DNA of 64,000 nt from JAIQFL01 sp035295745 (GTDB lineage: Bacteria > Acidobacteriota > Terriglobia > Bryobacterales > Bryobacteraceae). Below the pieces are notes generated by a model. It was given only the letters and a program-made list of their open reading frames with translations, did not search any database and was not told the DNA's origin. This document shows positions 31,583-40,596 of the stretch, one piece after another; positions within the stretch are counted from its first letter, which is position 1, and every line of letters begins with the position of its first letter. The DNA lies in assembly GCA_035295745.1 (NCBI GenBank), contig DATGIL010000102.1, positions 310,001 through 374,000 of the forward strand, given 5' to 3'. The position numbers were made by a program, and so were the translations under genes.

Positions 31583-32272
31583 ATGCTACACTGCGCGGGC
31601 GAGTTACGGGTGCGGAATCAATCGACGAATCATTTGAATCTCTGGAAGCAGCGGCTGGGTGCTGTGCCGTCTTGGGTTTGGGAAAGTCCCGAGCTCGAGA
31701 CGCTGGTGTTGGCGGATAACGATCTCACCGCTCTTCCCCAAGAGATCGGGCGGCTGCATCAGTTGCGAATGCTGGATCTGGGACACAATCAACTGACGCA
31801 GGTGCCGGATTCTCTGGGTGGTCTTAGTTCGCTGACTGATTTCCTTTACCTCCACGACAATCGGCTCGCGACACTGCCTTCAGCGCTGGCGCGGCTCACA
31901 AGGCTGCGATATCTGAATATCAGCGATAACCAATTCACCTCGCTTCCGGAATGCGTCTGCGGCATGAGGGGACTGGTGGAATTGCGCGTGTCGGGCAATC
32001 GCCTGGTGTCGTTGCCAGAATCGATCGGCCAATTGACGGGGTTGCGCGAGCTGCATCTGCGGGACAATCAGCTCGCGGCGCTGCCCGAATCGGTCATTGG
32101 ACTGACGGATCTTCGACACCTCGATCTGCGCGGGAATCCTCTGCAGAGCCTGCCGTTGGGTCTGGCAGAGTTGCCGCGATTGGAGAAGATCGATCTGCGG
32201 TGGGTCGAGACGCTGGCCGCGCCCGAATGGATCGGGAGGCTGGAAGCGCGCGGCTGCCTGGTGTACCGATAA
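31583..32272 (+). CDS. Leucine-rich repeat protein
   Basis: 229 aa. Eight LRRs of 23 residues span about 30-215 with the consensus 'LxxLPxxLxxLxxLxxLxLxxNxL', e.g. 'ELETLVLADNDLTALPQEIGRLHQ', 'RLRYLNISDNQFTSLPECVCGM', 'DLRHLDLRGNPLQSLPLGLAEL'. This is the bacterial (small Ras/ROCO-like or LRR kinase-associated) type with no added domain. No signal peptide. The ATG at 31583 overlaps a -10-like TATGCT, so the GTG at 31610 may be the real start. Protein binding is inferred; partner unknown. Confidence 0.88.
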   Translation: MLHCAGELRVRNQSTNHLNLWKQRLGAVPSWVWESPELETLVLADNDLTALPQEIGRLHQLRMLDLGHNQLTQVPDSLGGLSSLTDFLYLHDNRLATLPSALARLTRLRYLNISDNQFTSLPECVCGMRGLVELRVSGNRLVSLPESIGQLTGLRELHLRDNQLAALPESVIGLTDLRHLDLRGNPLQSLPLGLAELPRLEKIDLRWVETLAAPEWIGRLEARGCLVYR

Positions 32273-32292
32273 GGGCGCGATTAGCTCCATGC

Positions 32293-32298
32293 TCTAAT
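32293..32298 (+). promoter_or_regulatory. -10 box giving a leaderless mRNA (32305)
   Basis: TCTAAT ends 6 nt before the ATG; transcription would start at or beside the initiation codon. No Shine-Dalgarno. Confidence 0.4.
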
Positions 32299-32304
32299 GA
32301 AAAT

Positions 32305-33009
32305 ATGCAGCTCAGGTTCTGTCTGTCCGCCGTTCTTCTTTGTCTGCCCGCCTTGGCGAAGTCGCCGCTCGAACCCGTACTGGTCAACAACACATCGACC
32401 GTGGAATTTGCATCCGGGGGAACGATTCGAATCCTCAACGCCACCGGGCAACTGGACGTGGAAGGATGGGACCAGCCGCAAGTGGAGATCACCGTAATCA
32501 AGTCCACCTATCGCGGGGCGTCCGCGAAAGAGCAGGAAAACGGGAAGCATGAGTTGGATCGTCTCAAGGTGACGACGGACCGCAAGAGCCCGAGCGAACT
32601 CGTGATTTCCACGGCATATCCGGGGCGCAGTTTGACGCGTCCGTTTCGCGGCATGACGGACATGACCTTGCAGTACCACATCAAGGTGCCAAACGACGCG
32701 CACCTGGTGATACGACACGACTCGGGGGACGTACGGCTGGACAACCTGACCGGCGAAATTGATGCCGAATCCCACTCGGGAGACATGGTGGCGTTACTAC
32801 CATCGGCGGGTCACTACGAGATCGATGCCCGTTGCTCCGTGGGCGGGGTGTATTCGGATTTTGCGGGCACCCATCACACACGGCATCTGATTGGAGAGAC
32901 CTTCGTGCAGGAAGCCTCGACGCCGGTGACCAAAGTCAAGTTGCGGGTCGGCATCGGTGGGATTCAGGTGCTAAAGATTACTCCCGCGGCGGTGGTACCT
33001 CACTCATAG
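32305..33009 (+). CDS. DUF4097-like secreted adhesin-type protein
   Basis: 234 aa from the ATG at 32305; the frame is open to 31951 but that part overlaps the LRR gene and is not protein-like. Signal peptide 'MQLRFCLSAVLLCLPALA'. The body is an all-beta solenoid-like sequence: 'STVEFASGGTIRILNATGQLDVEGWDQPQVEITVIKS', 'LQYHIKVPNDAHLVIRHDSGDVRLDNLTGEIDAESHSGDM', matching the DUF4097 beta-helix ('GxVxV.nvnGdi.v.t.sGdi'). Function unknown. It is followed 32 bp later by the thioredoxin-like gene, which has its own -10 box. Confidence 0.8.
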   Translation: MQLRFCLSAVLLCLPALAKSPLEPVLVNNTSTVEFASGGTIRILNATGQLDVEGWDQPQVEITVIKSTYRGASAKEQENGKHELDRLKVTTDRKSPSELVISTAYPGRSLTRPFRGMTDMTLQYHIKVPNDAHLVIRHDSGDVRLDNLTGEIDAESHSGDMVALLPSAGHYEIDARCSVGGVYSDFAGTHHTRHLIGETFVQEASTPVTKVKLRVGIGGIQVLKITPAAVVPHS

Positions 33010-33029
33010 CTTCGGCCGGACGCCTCTGC

Positions 33030-33035
33030 TATTCT
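33030..33035 (+). promoter_or_regulatory. -10 box giving a leaderless mRNA (33042)
   Basis: TATTCT ends 6 nt before the ATG of the thioredoxin-like gene, with no Shine-Dalgarno. Confidence 0.45.
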
Positions 33036-33041
33036 CGCAGC

Positions 33042-34223
33042 ATGCGAATCCTGGCACTGGCGAATCTGGCGATCCTCGGAGCCTTCGCGCAGCAATTGCC
33101 CGATGGCAAAGTGCTCATTGACGAGATGGGCAAGGGTAGCGGCCGATTCCACACGGTTCAGTACGCAAACCAGTTCGTCATGGAGACGACGACACCGAAT
33201 GGACCCCAGAAGGTAACCTTCGAGTCCGCTGTCGTCAGGGTCAATCCAGGCAAGATGCGGACTGAAAGCAAAGTGCCTGGGGCAACCTTCATCATGGTTT
33301 CCGATGGGGACACGACGACCGTTTACACCTCTCTGAACAAAGAGTATGTGCGAGTTCCGGCTGCGCTTGGACCGGGCGACGTGATGAAGGCCATGGGAAT
33401 GTCACTTCCCGACATGAGCCAGACGCATGTCAGTTACCAGACGCTACGGGAGGAAACTGTTGAGGTGGATGGCGTTCCGCACCTTTGCAATGTCGTGGAG
33501 GGCACCTTTCACAATCTGGAGATGGAGTTGCCGCAGAATCCGCAAATGAAAATGAAGATCGAGGAAGCCAGGATGACGCACTGGATCGATCGCAAGCTGG
33601 GTTTGGGCCTGAAGATGGACGTGGCTATGTCGATGCAGGTTGCGTCGATGCCCTCGATGAGCTTGCATCAGACGATGTTGATCAAGGATCTCAAATTGGA
33701 CGAGCCGGTGGCCGATTCGGTGTTCGCTTTCACGCCGCCGGAGGGTGCGAAAGAGGTCAAGGAGATGTCGATTTTCAGCGCCCTCGTGCCGAAGAGCGAG
33801 ATGGTAGGCAAAGACGCGCCGGCGTTCGACATCAAAGGGGTGGACGGCAAGAGTTACAGTTTGGCCGCTCTGAAAGGCAAACCAGTGTTGCTGGATTTCT
33901 GGGCTACGTGGTGCGGACCATGCCGCAAAAGCTCGCCCATCGTCGAGAAGCTCTATCGGGAATACAAGGAGCGAGGGCTGACGATCATTGGGGTGGACGT
34001 TGGTGAGGAGCGCTCGGTGGTGGAGGCATTTCTGAAGAAGAATCCGATGGCATATCCGTCGGCGCTGAGCGGCGACTCGGGAATTCAGGAAGCCTACAAG
34101 GTGAAGGCGTACCCGACCTTTGTGCTGATCGGATCGGATGGGAAAGTGGCTGCGGAGGAGATCGGCTTCAGCAGCGAGGACGTTCTGCGGGGGATGCTGC
34201 CGAAGGCGGGATTGGCTAAGTAG
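33042..34223 (+). CDS. Exported TlpA-type thioredoxin with N-terminal lipoprotein-carrier-like domain
   Basis: 393 aa; signal peptide about 1-16 (ending AFA). Residues 20-250 form a LolA/DUF2092-like beta domain ('KVLIDEMGKGSGRFHTVQYANQFVMETTTPNG', 'RVNPGKMRTESKVPG', 'THWIDRKLGLGLKM'). Residues 255-393 are a TlpA/ResA thioredoxin: 'KDAPAFDIKGVDGKSYSLAALKGKPVLLDFWATWCGPC' with the WCGPC active site at 290-294 and cis-Pro in 'KAYPTFVLIG'. Such domains reduce periplasmic disulfides, for example in cytochrome c maturation. The fusion is common in Acidobacteria. The frame upstream (from 32832) is a shadow of the previous gene. Confidence 0.92.
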   Translation: MRILALANLAILGAFAQQLPDGKVLIDEMGKGSGRFHTVQYANQFVMETTTPNGPQKVTFESAVVRVNPGKMRTESKVPGATFIMVSDGDTTTVYTSLNKEYVRVPAALGPGDVMKAMGMSLPDMSQTHVSYQTLREETVEVDGVPHLCNVVEGTFHNLEMELPQNPQMKMKIEEARMTHWIDRKLGLGLKMDVAMSMQVASMPSMSLHQTMLIKDLKLDEPVADSVFAFTPPEGAKEVKEMSIFSALVPKSEMVGKDAPAFDIKGVDGKSYSLAALKGKPVLLDFWATWCGPCRKSSPIVEKLYREYKERGLTIIGVDVGEERSVVEAFLKKNPMAYPSALSGDSGIQEAYKVKAYPTFVLIGSDGKVAAEEIGFSSEDVLRGMLPKAGLAK

Positions 34224-34330
34224 CGCGGCGCAAAACACAGTTCTTGTCTCGAGTGCGCTCCGAGTCTGCGCGTGAGAGGCTCCGAGGCACGGCGCGCGCC
34301 AGGGCAAAATGCTTTGCGGGCAGATTCACT

Positions 34331-34391
34331 GGACGCCCGAAAAGCGTCGAGATGAGTCTCGACGCGGCAAACATGAGTGTTTGCGCCACGT
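34331..34391 (+). repeat. Dispersed double-hairpin element, copy 4
   Basis: The most canonical copy: GCGTCGAGA-TGAG-TCTCGACGC then GGCAAACA-TGAG-TGTTTGCGCC. It lies 21 bp beyond the stop (34412) of the minus-strand CocE-type gene with the T run downstream on that strand, between convergent genes. Confidence 0.85.
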
Positions 34392-34411
34392 CTGGCTGGC
34401 ACAAGGCAGCG

Positions 34412-36373
34412 TTAGTGCTTTACGACGCTTAGAGTGATCTGCGACGCGTATTGCGAAGAGTGGTGGATTGAATTGTGGGCCACCACGCCGGTCGACTCGT
34501 CGTAGTTATTGCCGCCGGTATTCAGGTTGCGGTCGAAGCGCGGGAAGTTGCTGCTCGACACTTCGATGCGGATCCGATGGCCGGCGGCGAAGTAGTTGCT
34601 GGTGGTCATTGGCTGGAGGGCCACTTTGTAGACTTTGCCCCGCTCCATCCACACCACCGGCTTCTCGTAGCCATCGCGATAGCGCAGGCGCTGAATCGTC
34701 TCGTCGAGGTTGTAAGCCGTGCCGTCGGGATAGACGTCGAGGATCTTCACGGTGATGTCGGTATCTTTCACATCGGAGGAAACGTAGAGCTCCGGTTCGA
34801 TAGGGCCGCTGACTTCCATGCCCTCCTTCAGAGGCTCGCTGGTGTACACCAGAATATCGGCGCGCGCTTCCATTTTGCGCTGGTCGAATGCGCCTCCAGT
34901 GACGGCATTGCCGGTGCAGCAGACATTGCCGCCGTAGGAGGGCACCGGGTTCATCGGATCATAAGTGAAGCTGTCGGGACTATCGTTCGCGGGCTTGGTT
35001 GCCGCCAGCACACCGTCGCCATTTAAGCTGTTGGCTTTGCCGCCGCTGCTCAGATAGAGCGTCATGGGGTGCGCTCCCGGAGGAGGCCACGTCTCGGCGG
35101 TCTGCCACTTGTTGCTGCCCATCGTGAAATACTTCACCTTCGGCATGGTCTCGAGCACGTGGTTGTCTTCGCCCTTCAGAAAGTGATCGAACCACCCGTA
35201 GGTGAGGGCGTTGTAGTCGAGACGCGCGTCTCCCATGCTGCGCTCGCCGACGATGGTGTCCTCGGTGGCGCGCGTGTAGCCGCAGTGCAGCGTGGGTGCG
35301 ATGATGGCGTATTGCTGATTGCCGATCTCCGGCTTTGCCGTCTTGCGCACGAAATTGTAGGCGGCCAGGTTTGGGCCTACTGACACGTCGTACCAGGACA
35401 TGAACCAGAAGCCGGGAACGTTGATGGTCATGTTGTCGTGCCAGAGACCGCCGCGATACCAGGCGGGATCGTTGGGGGCGCGCTTGATCATCGCGCCGCC
35501 GGTGGAGACTTCCATGCGATCGGCGAAGATCCCGCGCGGGCCGCCAACGGCCTTGATGATGTCCATCTCGGGCAGGTGCTGGAGTGCCTTCGACCAGTCG
35601 ACGGGCGGCATCTGCGGCGCGAGGTCGAACATTTTGGACGCCTGGATCAGGTCCTCCTGCGAAGTGCCGGGAGCGAACATCGGGCGCACCTGGTTCTGTT
35701 CGCCGTAAATCCACGCGATGAAGAGCATTTGCACGGCGCCGCCGCGATACCAGTTGCCCTGCTCATAATACGGCGCCACCCGGCCGACGCCCGCGCCGAA
35801 TCCTTGCGGGATCATGGCCGCGAATGACGGGTTGCCCTGTGCTGCTACTCCTAATTGCCACTCGGCGGTGGACGAACAGCCGATGGTGCCGACCTTGGTA
35901 TTCGACCACGGCTGTTCCGCGATCCACGAGATGGCGTCGGAACCGTCGGTCAGTGGCGGCCCGAGAATGTCGTACTGGCCTTCGGAAAAGAAGTGGCCGC
36001 GCTCATTCATTTCCACGTACGCGTAGCCACGCTTCACCGCGGTCAGTTCCGCGGTCATGTCCCGCGGCAGGCCGTTCCTCACGTCCCAGAAGTTGAAGTT
36101 GTAAGGAGTGCGCACGAAGATCACGGGATATTTCTTGGAGGTGTCTTTGGGGCGGTAGATGTCGGTGGCCATCCGCTTGCCGTCGCGCATGGGCACCATC
36201 ACCTTGCGGTCAATGATGGCAATCGACTCGAGTTGCTTTTCGGTGTCGTTCCGCGCCGCGACCTGTTGGGCTGTGAGCCCGCCCGCCTGCGGTTGTGCAC
36301 CGCCGCGATCGATGGCAATCAGTGCAATTCCGAATGACAGAATGATGAACAGTCCCGATCTTTTCAATCTCAT
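34412..36373 (-). CDS. CocE/NonD-family hydrolase (X-Pro dipeptidyl-peptidase fold)
   Basis: 653 aa from the ATG at 36373; the frame is open to 36511, but that stretch crosses the double-hairpin element. Signal peptide about 1-26 (ending GGA). The N-terminal alpha/beta-hydrolase (about 50-330) has 'VMVPMRDGKRMATDIYRP', 'PVIFVRTPYN', 'GYAYVEMNERGHFFSEGQYD' and the nucleophile region 'TIGCSSTAEWQLGVAAQGNP' with Ser in GCSSTA. Asp and His candidates are in 'YGWFDHFLKG' and the C-terminal 'SIHHSSQYAS'. The C-terminal jelly roll (about 500-650) includes 'TVKILDVYPDGTAYNL' and 'GHRIRIEVSSSNFPRFDRN'. The family cleaves acyl/peptidyl esters or amides; substrate unknown. Confidence 0.93.
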   Translation of the reverse strand: MRLKRSGLFIILSFGIALIAIDRGGAQPQAGGLTAQQVAARNDTEKQLESIAIIDRKVMVPMRDGKRMATDIYRPKDTSKKYPVIFVRTPYNFNFWDVRNGLPRDMTAELTAVKRGYAYVEMNERGHFFSEGQYDILGPPLTDGSDAISWIAEQPWSNTKVGTIGCSSTAEWQLGVAAQGNPSFAAMIPQGFGAGVGRVAPYYEQGNWYRGGAVQMLFIAWIYGEQNQVRPMFAPGTSQEDLIQASKMFDLAPQMPPVDWSKALQHLPEMDIIKAVGGPRGIFADRMEVSTGGAMIKRAPNDPAWYRGGLWHDNMTINVPGFWFMSWYDVSVGPNLAAYNFVRKTAKPEIGNQQYAIIAPTLHCGYTRATEDTIVGERSMGDARLDYNALTYGWFDHFLKGEDNHVLETMPKVKYFTMGSNKWQTAETWPPPGAHPMTLYLSSGGKANSLNGDGVLAATKPANDSPDSFTYDPMNPVPSYGGNVCCTGNAVTGGAFDQRKMEARADILVYTSEPLKEGMEVSGPIEPELYVSSDVKDTDITVKILDVYPDGTAYNLDETIQRLRYRDGYEKPVVWMERGKVYKVALQPMTTSNYFAAGHRIRIEVSSSNFPRFDRNLNTGGNNYDESTGVVAHNSIHHSSQYASQITLSVVKH

Positions 36374-36440
36374 GACAGCCTCGGTTTTCGTTGCAGACCA
36401 GTTTACCCATTTTTCCCGGCCTTTTGGCCTCATCACCTGG

Positions 36441-36501
36441 TGGACGCCCAAAAAGCGTCGAGAACAGTCTCGACGCGGCAAACATGAGTGTTTGCGCCAC
36501 G
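36441..36501 (+). repeat. Dispersed double-hairpin element, copy 5
   Basis: GCGTCGAGA-ACAG-TCTCGACGC then GGCAAACA-TGAG-TGTTTGCGCC: both stems perfect, loop 1 changed. Unlike the other copies it sits between divergent genes (starts at 36373 and 36611), so it has no gene to terminate. Confidence 0.85.
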
Positions 36502-36610
36502 GATCCATCAAACCGAACGGTCGGAAAATCCTGCAGCCCTTGACAACGAGTGCTTTCGATGGTTAATTCTTCTGAGCACCTCTTTCCTGATTATGTGAGG
36601 GAGTTAAGAC

Positions 36611-39600
36611 ATGAAAACTCGACGGACTCTGTTGTCCCGGTGCGGCCTCTGGGTGGCTGCACTGACCTTGCCTGTGATGCTGTGGGCTCAGACGCCCACC
36701 GGATCGATTTCGGGGGTGGTTCACGATGCCAGTGGCGCCGTGGTTCCCAACGCCGCAATCACGATGACGAATCGGGACACCGGGTTGGTTCGCAACCTGC
36801 TTTCGGAGACGGATGGAGCCTATGCTTTGGCGGCCCTGCCTCCCGGCGTGTACCAGATCAAGATCGCGGTGCCCGGTTTTCGCACGCTGATTCGCGAAGC
36901 TACGGTGGAGACAGGATCGGTCACCACGGTCGATCTGCGTCTTGAAGTGGGTCAACCGGATGAAGTCATTAACGTCGAGGCGGCCAGCGCGCAGGTCGAA
37001 TACTCCAGTAACGCGATTGCGGGCGTGATCACACGCGAGAAGATTCAGGATCTGCCGCTGAATGGCCGCAGTTTTCTGAACCTGGCATTCCTCGAGCCCG
37101 GTGTCTCGGTGAGTCCGGGGACAACCTCGCAATACAATTCGCTCTTCTCGGTGTCCATCATGGGCGGCGATTCGAGCAAAACGGCGATTACGGTGGATGG
37201 CGGAAACATCCGAAACCCCATCGAGGGGAACACGGGCATGAATCTCTCGCAGGAAGTGGTGCAGGAGTTTCAGATTTCGTCGGTGAACTTCGATTTGTCC
37301 ACGGGCATCACAAGCGTGGGATCCGTCAATGTGGTCACGCGATCGGGAGGCAACGATTTTCACGGCAGCGGATACTTCTTCTTCCGCGACCACAACATGT
37401 CGGCCTATCCGGGACTGCAACGGAATGCGCTGAGTCCCGATCCATTCTTTGCGCGGCGAAACCCCGGCGCGTGGATTGGCGGCCCGGTGAAGAAGAACAA
37501 GCTGTTCTTCTTTTTCAACTACGAAAACACCAATCAAACGCAGGTGGTGACATTCGTGCCGAACGTGGCGTCGGCATCCTCACTGGCGGGAAATTATTTC
37601 AGCCCCTATCAGGGGAAGAACCTCAGCGTGCGCTTCGATTACAACATCACGCAGAAACATCACCTGTTCCTGCGCTATTCGCATGACGGCAATTCCGGCC
37701 TTGGTCCAGCGGGAAGCCAGCAGTTGCCATCGCATTGGCTACAGAACACGAACTGGAGCGACCAGAGCCTGATGGGTCTCACCAGCACGTTGAAGCCGAC
37801 TGTGGTGAACGATTTCCGCTTCAGTTATCAGTATTGGCAGAATCGCAATCTGTTTCCGAGCGCCTCGCAGTGCGTCGGCTGCATTGGCCTGGGCTTTCCC
37901 GAGGTGTCAGTCACCGGCACCAATGTGACGGTGGGCGACACGTCGAACGCCACGCAGGGCCGCGATCTTCGCAAGTTCGATTTCACGGACTCGCTGAGCT
38001 GGCAAAAAGGCTCCCACTCGATTCATTTCGGCGGCGAGATCGAACATGCTCCCGGCACGGGCTTCTGGGGATATTGCGATCCTGCCTGCACGGTGGTAGC
38101 GCCGCCCGAACTGGTGCGCGCCAACGTACCGGCCTCCCTGATTGGGGCGCTCTTCCCGACCCTGCCCACGCAAATCAGAAGCAATGCCGATCTGCTGAAT
38201 CTGCCGTTCCTCGGCGGAGTGGTGGGCATCGGCGACCCGAGCCAACCGCCGCCGTACAACGTCGATCAGGCCAAGGCGAACGACCGGTATCGCGTGTATG
38301 CCACGGATTCATGGCGCGTCAAGCCTAATTTCACGCTGAACTACGGGCTGGCCTGGAGCTTCGAGAGCACGCTGGTCAATCGCGACCTGAGCAAGCCGGC
38401 ATTCCTGGCGCCGCTCTACGGCTCCGATCTCTCGCCCACCAACAACAACTATCACGACTTCGAACCCGCGCTGGGCTTTGCCTGGACGGTGGACAAAGCG
38501 CAGAAGACGGTGATCCGCGGCGGGTCGGGGATTTACTACGATACCGAGTCGCTGTATCGCCGGCTGCAGGAGCGATCGTTCATCGGCCCGGTGGGCAACG
38601 GGCGCATTCAATTCCCCACCACGGGCTTTACCAACATCTTCCCGGGCATCGTCAACATCAGCTTGGGAGGCGTACCGGTACCGGTGGGCGCGCCGCTGCC
38701 TTCGGGGCAGTTGATCAATCTGACGCTCGGGCAGTACCTGCAGATCCAGCAGCAACAGGCGCCGATCATCGCCGCACAGCTCGCGCCCACGAACCTGAAC
38801 AATCTGTCCGTCACCAATATCGATATCAACAAGGCCGGAGCGCAGCTCTACCCGAAGAACTTTCCGGTGCAGCATGGCATCCATTTCAATCTGGGTGTGC
38901 AGCGCGAGATCTCGAAGGACCTGGTGTTGAATGTCGATTTCGTGCGCCGCGTCTATCTCAACACCAACCTTGGGGAGATCGACTACAACCGCTACAACCG
39001 GTATATCAATGGCGTCCGCACACCGGTCATCCCGGTATGCGCAGCCGCGGTAAAGAACACTCCGGGAGTGGAGTGTTCCAACGGTTCGATTACTTTCTGG
39101 ACCCCGGGCGGGCGCGCCGTCTACAACGCCATGCTGGTGAAGCTGAATAAGCGCTTCTCCAGGCGGTTTCAGTTGACTGCGTCCTACGCACTGCAGGATC
39201 AGCACGGCTACAACGGAATCGTCGATCTGGATCATTGGAACGCAAGCTGGGGACCACAGAATGCGCGCAATATCCTCAACGTCTCGGGCGTGGTGGACCT
39301 TCCCTGGGGAATCCAATTCGGGATGATCTCTTCGAGCAGCACCAAGGGACCGATCATGCCGTTCGTTAGTGGCGTGGATCTCACGGGGGACGGCACCACC
39401 AGCCAGCCGCTACCCGGGCTGTCGTTCAACTGCCTGAATTCCGGATGCGGCAGCAGCGATCTGCAACGCGCCGTGGCATCGTGGAACCAGACTTATGCGG
39501 GGACGAAGGATGCGTTGGGCAAGACCATCCCCTCGGTAGTGCTGCCGACTAATTATCAGCTTGGCGATAATTTCAACTCGCAGGATATCCGCGTCACCAA

Positions 39601-39817
39601 GACGTTCAAGTACAAAGAGCGCTACAAGCTCGCGGTGTTTGGGGAGTGCTTCAACGTCTTCAATATTGCCAACCTGGGGGGATACAGCTTCAACCTCGAC
39701 CAGGTGACGCCCACCAACCAGACCTTCTCGTTCGGGCAGCCGACCAGCCGCGCGGGACAGGTTTTCGGGTCCGGCGGTCCGCGCGCTTTTCAATTGGGAG
39801 GCCGGATTCAGTTCTGA
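36611..39817 (+). CDS. TonB-dependent receptor with N-terminal carboxypeptidase-like domain (Oar-like)
   Basis: 1068 aa, ATG preceded by GAGGGAG. Signal peptide about 1-26. Residues 28-115 are a carboxypeptidase regulatory-like (Cna B-type) domain: 'TGSISGVVHDASGAVVPNAAITMTNRDTG', 'YALAALPPGVYQIKIAVPGFRT'. The plug (about 120-240) has 'DLPLNGRSFLNLAFLEPGVS', 'VDGGNIRNPI' and 'SVNVVTRSGGNDFHGSGYFFFRDHNMSA'. The barrel fills the rest and ends in Phe ('RAFQLGGRIQF'). This is the acidobacterial Oar-like receptor class, an outer-membrane importer or adhesin energised by TonB; no TonB box is obvious and no substrate can be read from context. Confidence 0.94.
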   Translation: MKTRRTLLSRCGLWVAALTLPVMLWAQTPTGSISGVVHDASGAVVPNAAITMTNRDTGLVRNLLSETDGAYALAALPPGVYQIKIAVPGFRTLIREATVETGSVTTVDLRLEVGQPDEVINVEAASAQVEYSSNAIAGVITREKIQDLPLNGRSFLNLAFLEPGVSVSPGTTSQYNSLFSVSIMGGDSSKTAITVDGGNIRNPIEGNTGMNLSQEVVQEFQISSVNFDLSTGITSVGSVNVVTRSGGNDFHGSGYFFFRDHNMSAYPGLQRNALSPDPFFARRNPGAWIGGPVKKNKLFFFFNYENTNQTQVVTFVPNVASASSLAGNYFSPYQGKNLSVRFDYNITQKHHLFLRYSHDGNSGLGPAGSQQLPSHWLQNTNWSDQSLMGLTSTLKPTVVNDFRFSYQYWQNRNLFPSASQCVGCIGLGFPEVSVTGTNVTVGDTSNATQGRDLRKFDFTDSLSWQKGSHSIHFGGEIEHAPGTGFWGYCDPACTVVAPPELVRANVPASLIGALFPTLPTQIRSNADLLNLPFLGGVVGIGDPSQPPPYNVDQAKANDRYRVYATDSWRVKPNFTLNYGLAWSFESTLVNRDLSKPAFLAPLYGSDLSPTNNNYHDFEPALGFAWTVDKAQKTVIRGGSGIYYDTESLYRRLQERSFIGPVGNGRIQFPTTGFTNIFPGIVNISLGGVPVPVGAPLPSGQLINLTLGQYLQIQQQQAPIIAAQLAPTNLNNLSVTNIDINKAGAQLYPKNFPVQHGIHFNLGVQREISKDLVLNVDFVRRVYLNTNLGEIDYNRYNRYINGVRTPVIPVCAAAVKNTPGVECSNGSITFWTPGGRAVYNAMLVKLNKRFSRRFQLTASYALQDQHGYNGIVDLDHWNASWGPQNARNILNVSGVVDLPWGIQFGMISSSSTKGPIMPFVSGVDLTGDGTTSQPLPGLSFNCLNSGCGSSDLQRAVASWNQTYAGTKDALGKTIPSVVLPTNYQLGDNFNSQDIRVTKTFKYKERYKLAVFGECFNVFNIANLGGYSFNLDQVTPTNQTFSFGQPTSRAGQVFGSGGPRAFQLGGRIQF

Positions 39818-39959
39818 TGCCGGTGTTTTGCCGAGGTAACAGGACTGTACTCTAGCACACACAGGACTCCAAATTGGAACTCGCAGTATTGCGACACCCA
39901 TCGGCTCGCTTCATAGTGGGACAGGAAGCAAATCCCTGATCTAACTTTGGGTGAGGACG

Positions 39960-40553
39960 ATGGTTCAAAACGGAGCAGCGGCAACTCGACAAGCTCATGA
40001 TGGTGATTCTGGTCTGAGCCAACTTCGGCCAATCGAAAGGCGGACCCGACAGGTTCCGGATTTCATGACGCGGATTTCCAAGGCCCTTCCGGAACGGACG
40101 CTGGAGGAGGAGAGCTCGCAACTCCACCTGCTGGAGTCCCGGCTGACAAGGTTGCCCGAAGAAATACTGCGCGGTATTGAGCCGTGGGTCATCGCGCGGC
40201 AGATCAACGAAGCGCTGGCCAAGAGTATTGCGGATACGGGAATTCCCGAAGCTGCGAAGCGGCTGACGCAACTCACCGAGCAGATCAACGAGGTGTCGGG
40301 AGCGTTCTACAAATCGACGCGGGAACTGATCGAGATCCAGGACAAGGTGGCCGATCACACGCGAGTGGCCACCGACCGCATGCAAGCGGGCCTGGAAAAA
40401 TCGTCCGGCGCCGCCACCAAGGCGGCCGAGAGATTAGGGCAGACCTTTGTCTTCGGCTACAAGTGGTCGGTGTTCGCCCTCACTTCCGCATCGCTGACCG
40501 TGGGGTTTCTGCTGGGCTCGTTGACCTGGGCATGGGCCAGCACGCCGAAATAG
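39960..40553 (+). CDS. Hypothetical C-terminally anchored coiled-coil protein
   Basis: 197 aa from the ATG at 39960 (GTGAGG just upstream). No signal peptide. About residues 40-165 are helical and rich in heptads ('EEESSQLHLLESRLTRLPEEIL', 'AAKRLTQLTEQINEVSGAFYKSTRELIEIQDKVADHTRVATDRM'), resembling a signalling or MCP-like coiled coil, ended by one TM helix (about 167-192). The topology suggests a tail-anchored inner-membrane protein with a cytoplasmic coiled coil. Family not recognised. It stands between a TonB receptor and a secreted hydrolase without obvious linkage. Confidence 0.75.
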   Translation: MVQNGAAATRQAHDGDSGLSQLRPIERRTRQVPDFMTRISKALPERTLEEESSQLHLLESRLTRLPEEILRGIEPWVIARQINEALAKSIADTGIPEAAKRLTQLTEQINEVSGAFYKSTRELIEIQDKVADHTRVATDRMQAGLEKSSGAATKAAERLGQTFVFGYKWSVFALTSASLTVGFLLGSLTWAWASTPK

Positions 40554-40596
40554 GGGCGCCCGCACTTGCGCTAAGATTCGTTAGGGAGTTTTAAGC

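Noticed and set aside
31951..32304. N-terminal extension of the DUF4097-like protein
   Set aside because: Overlaps the LRR gene in another frame; the signal peptide begins at 32305.
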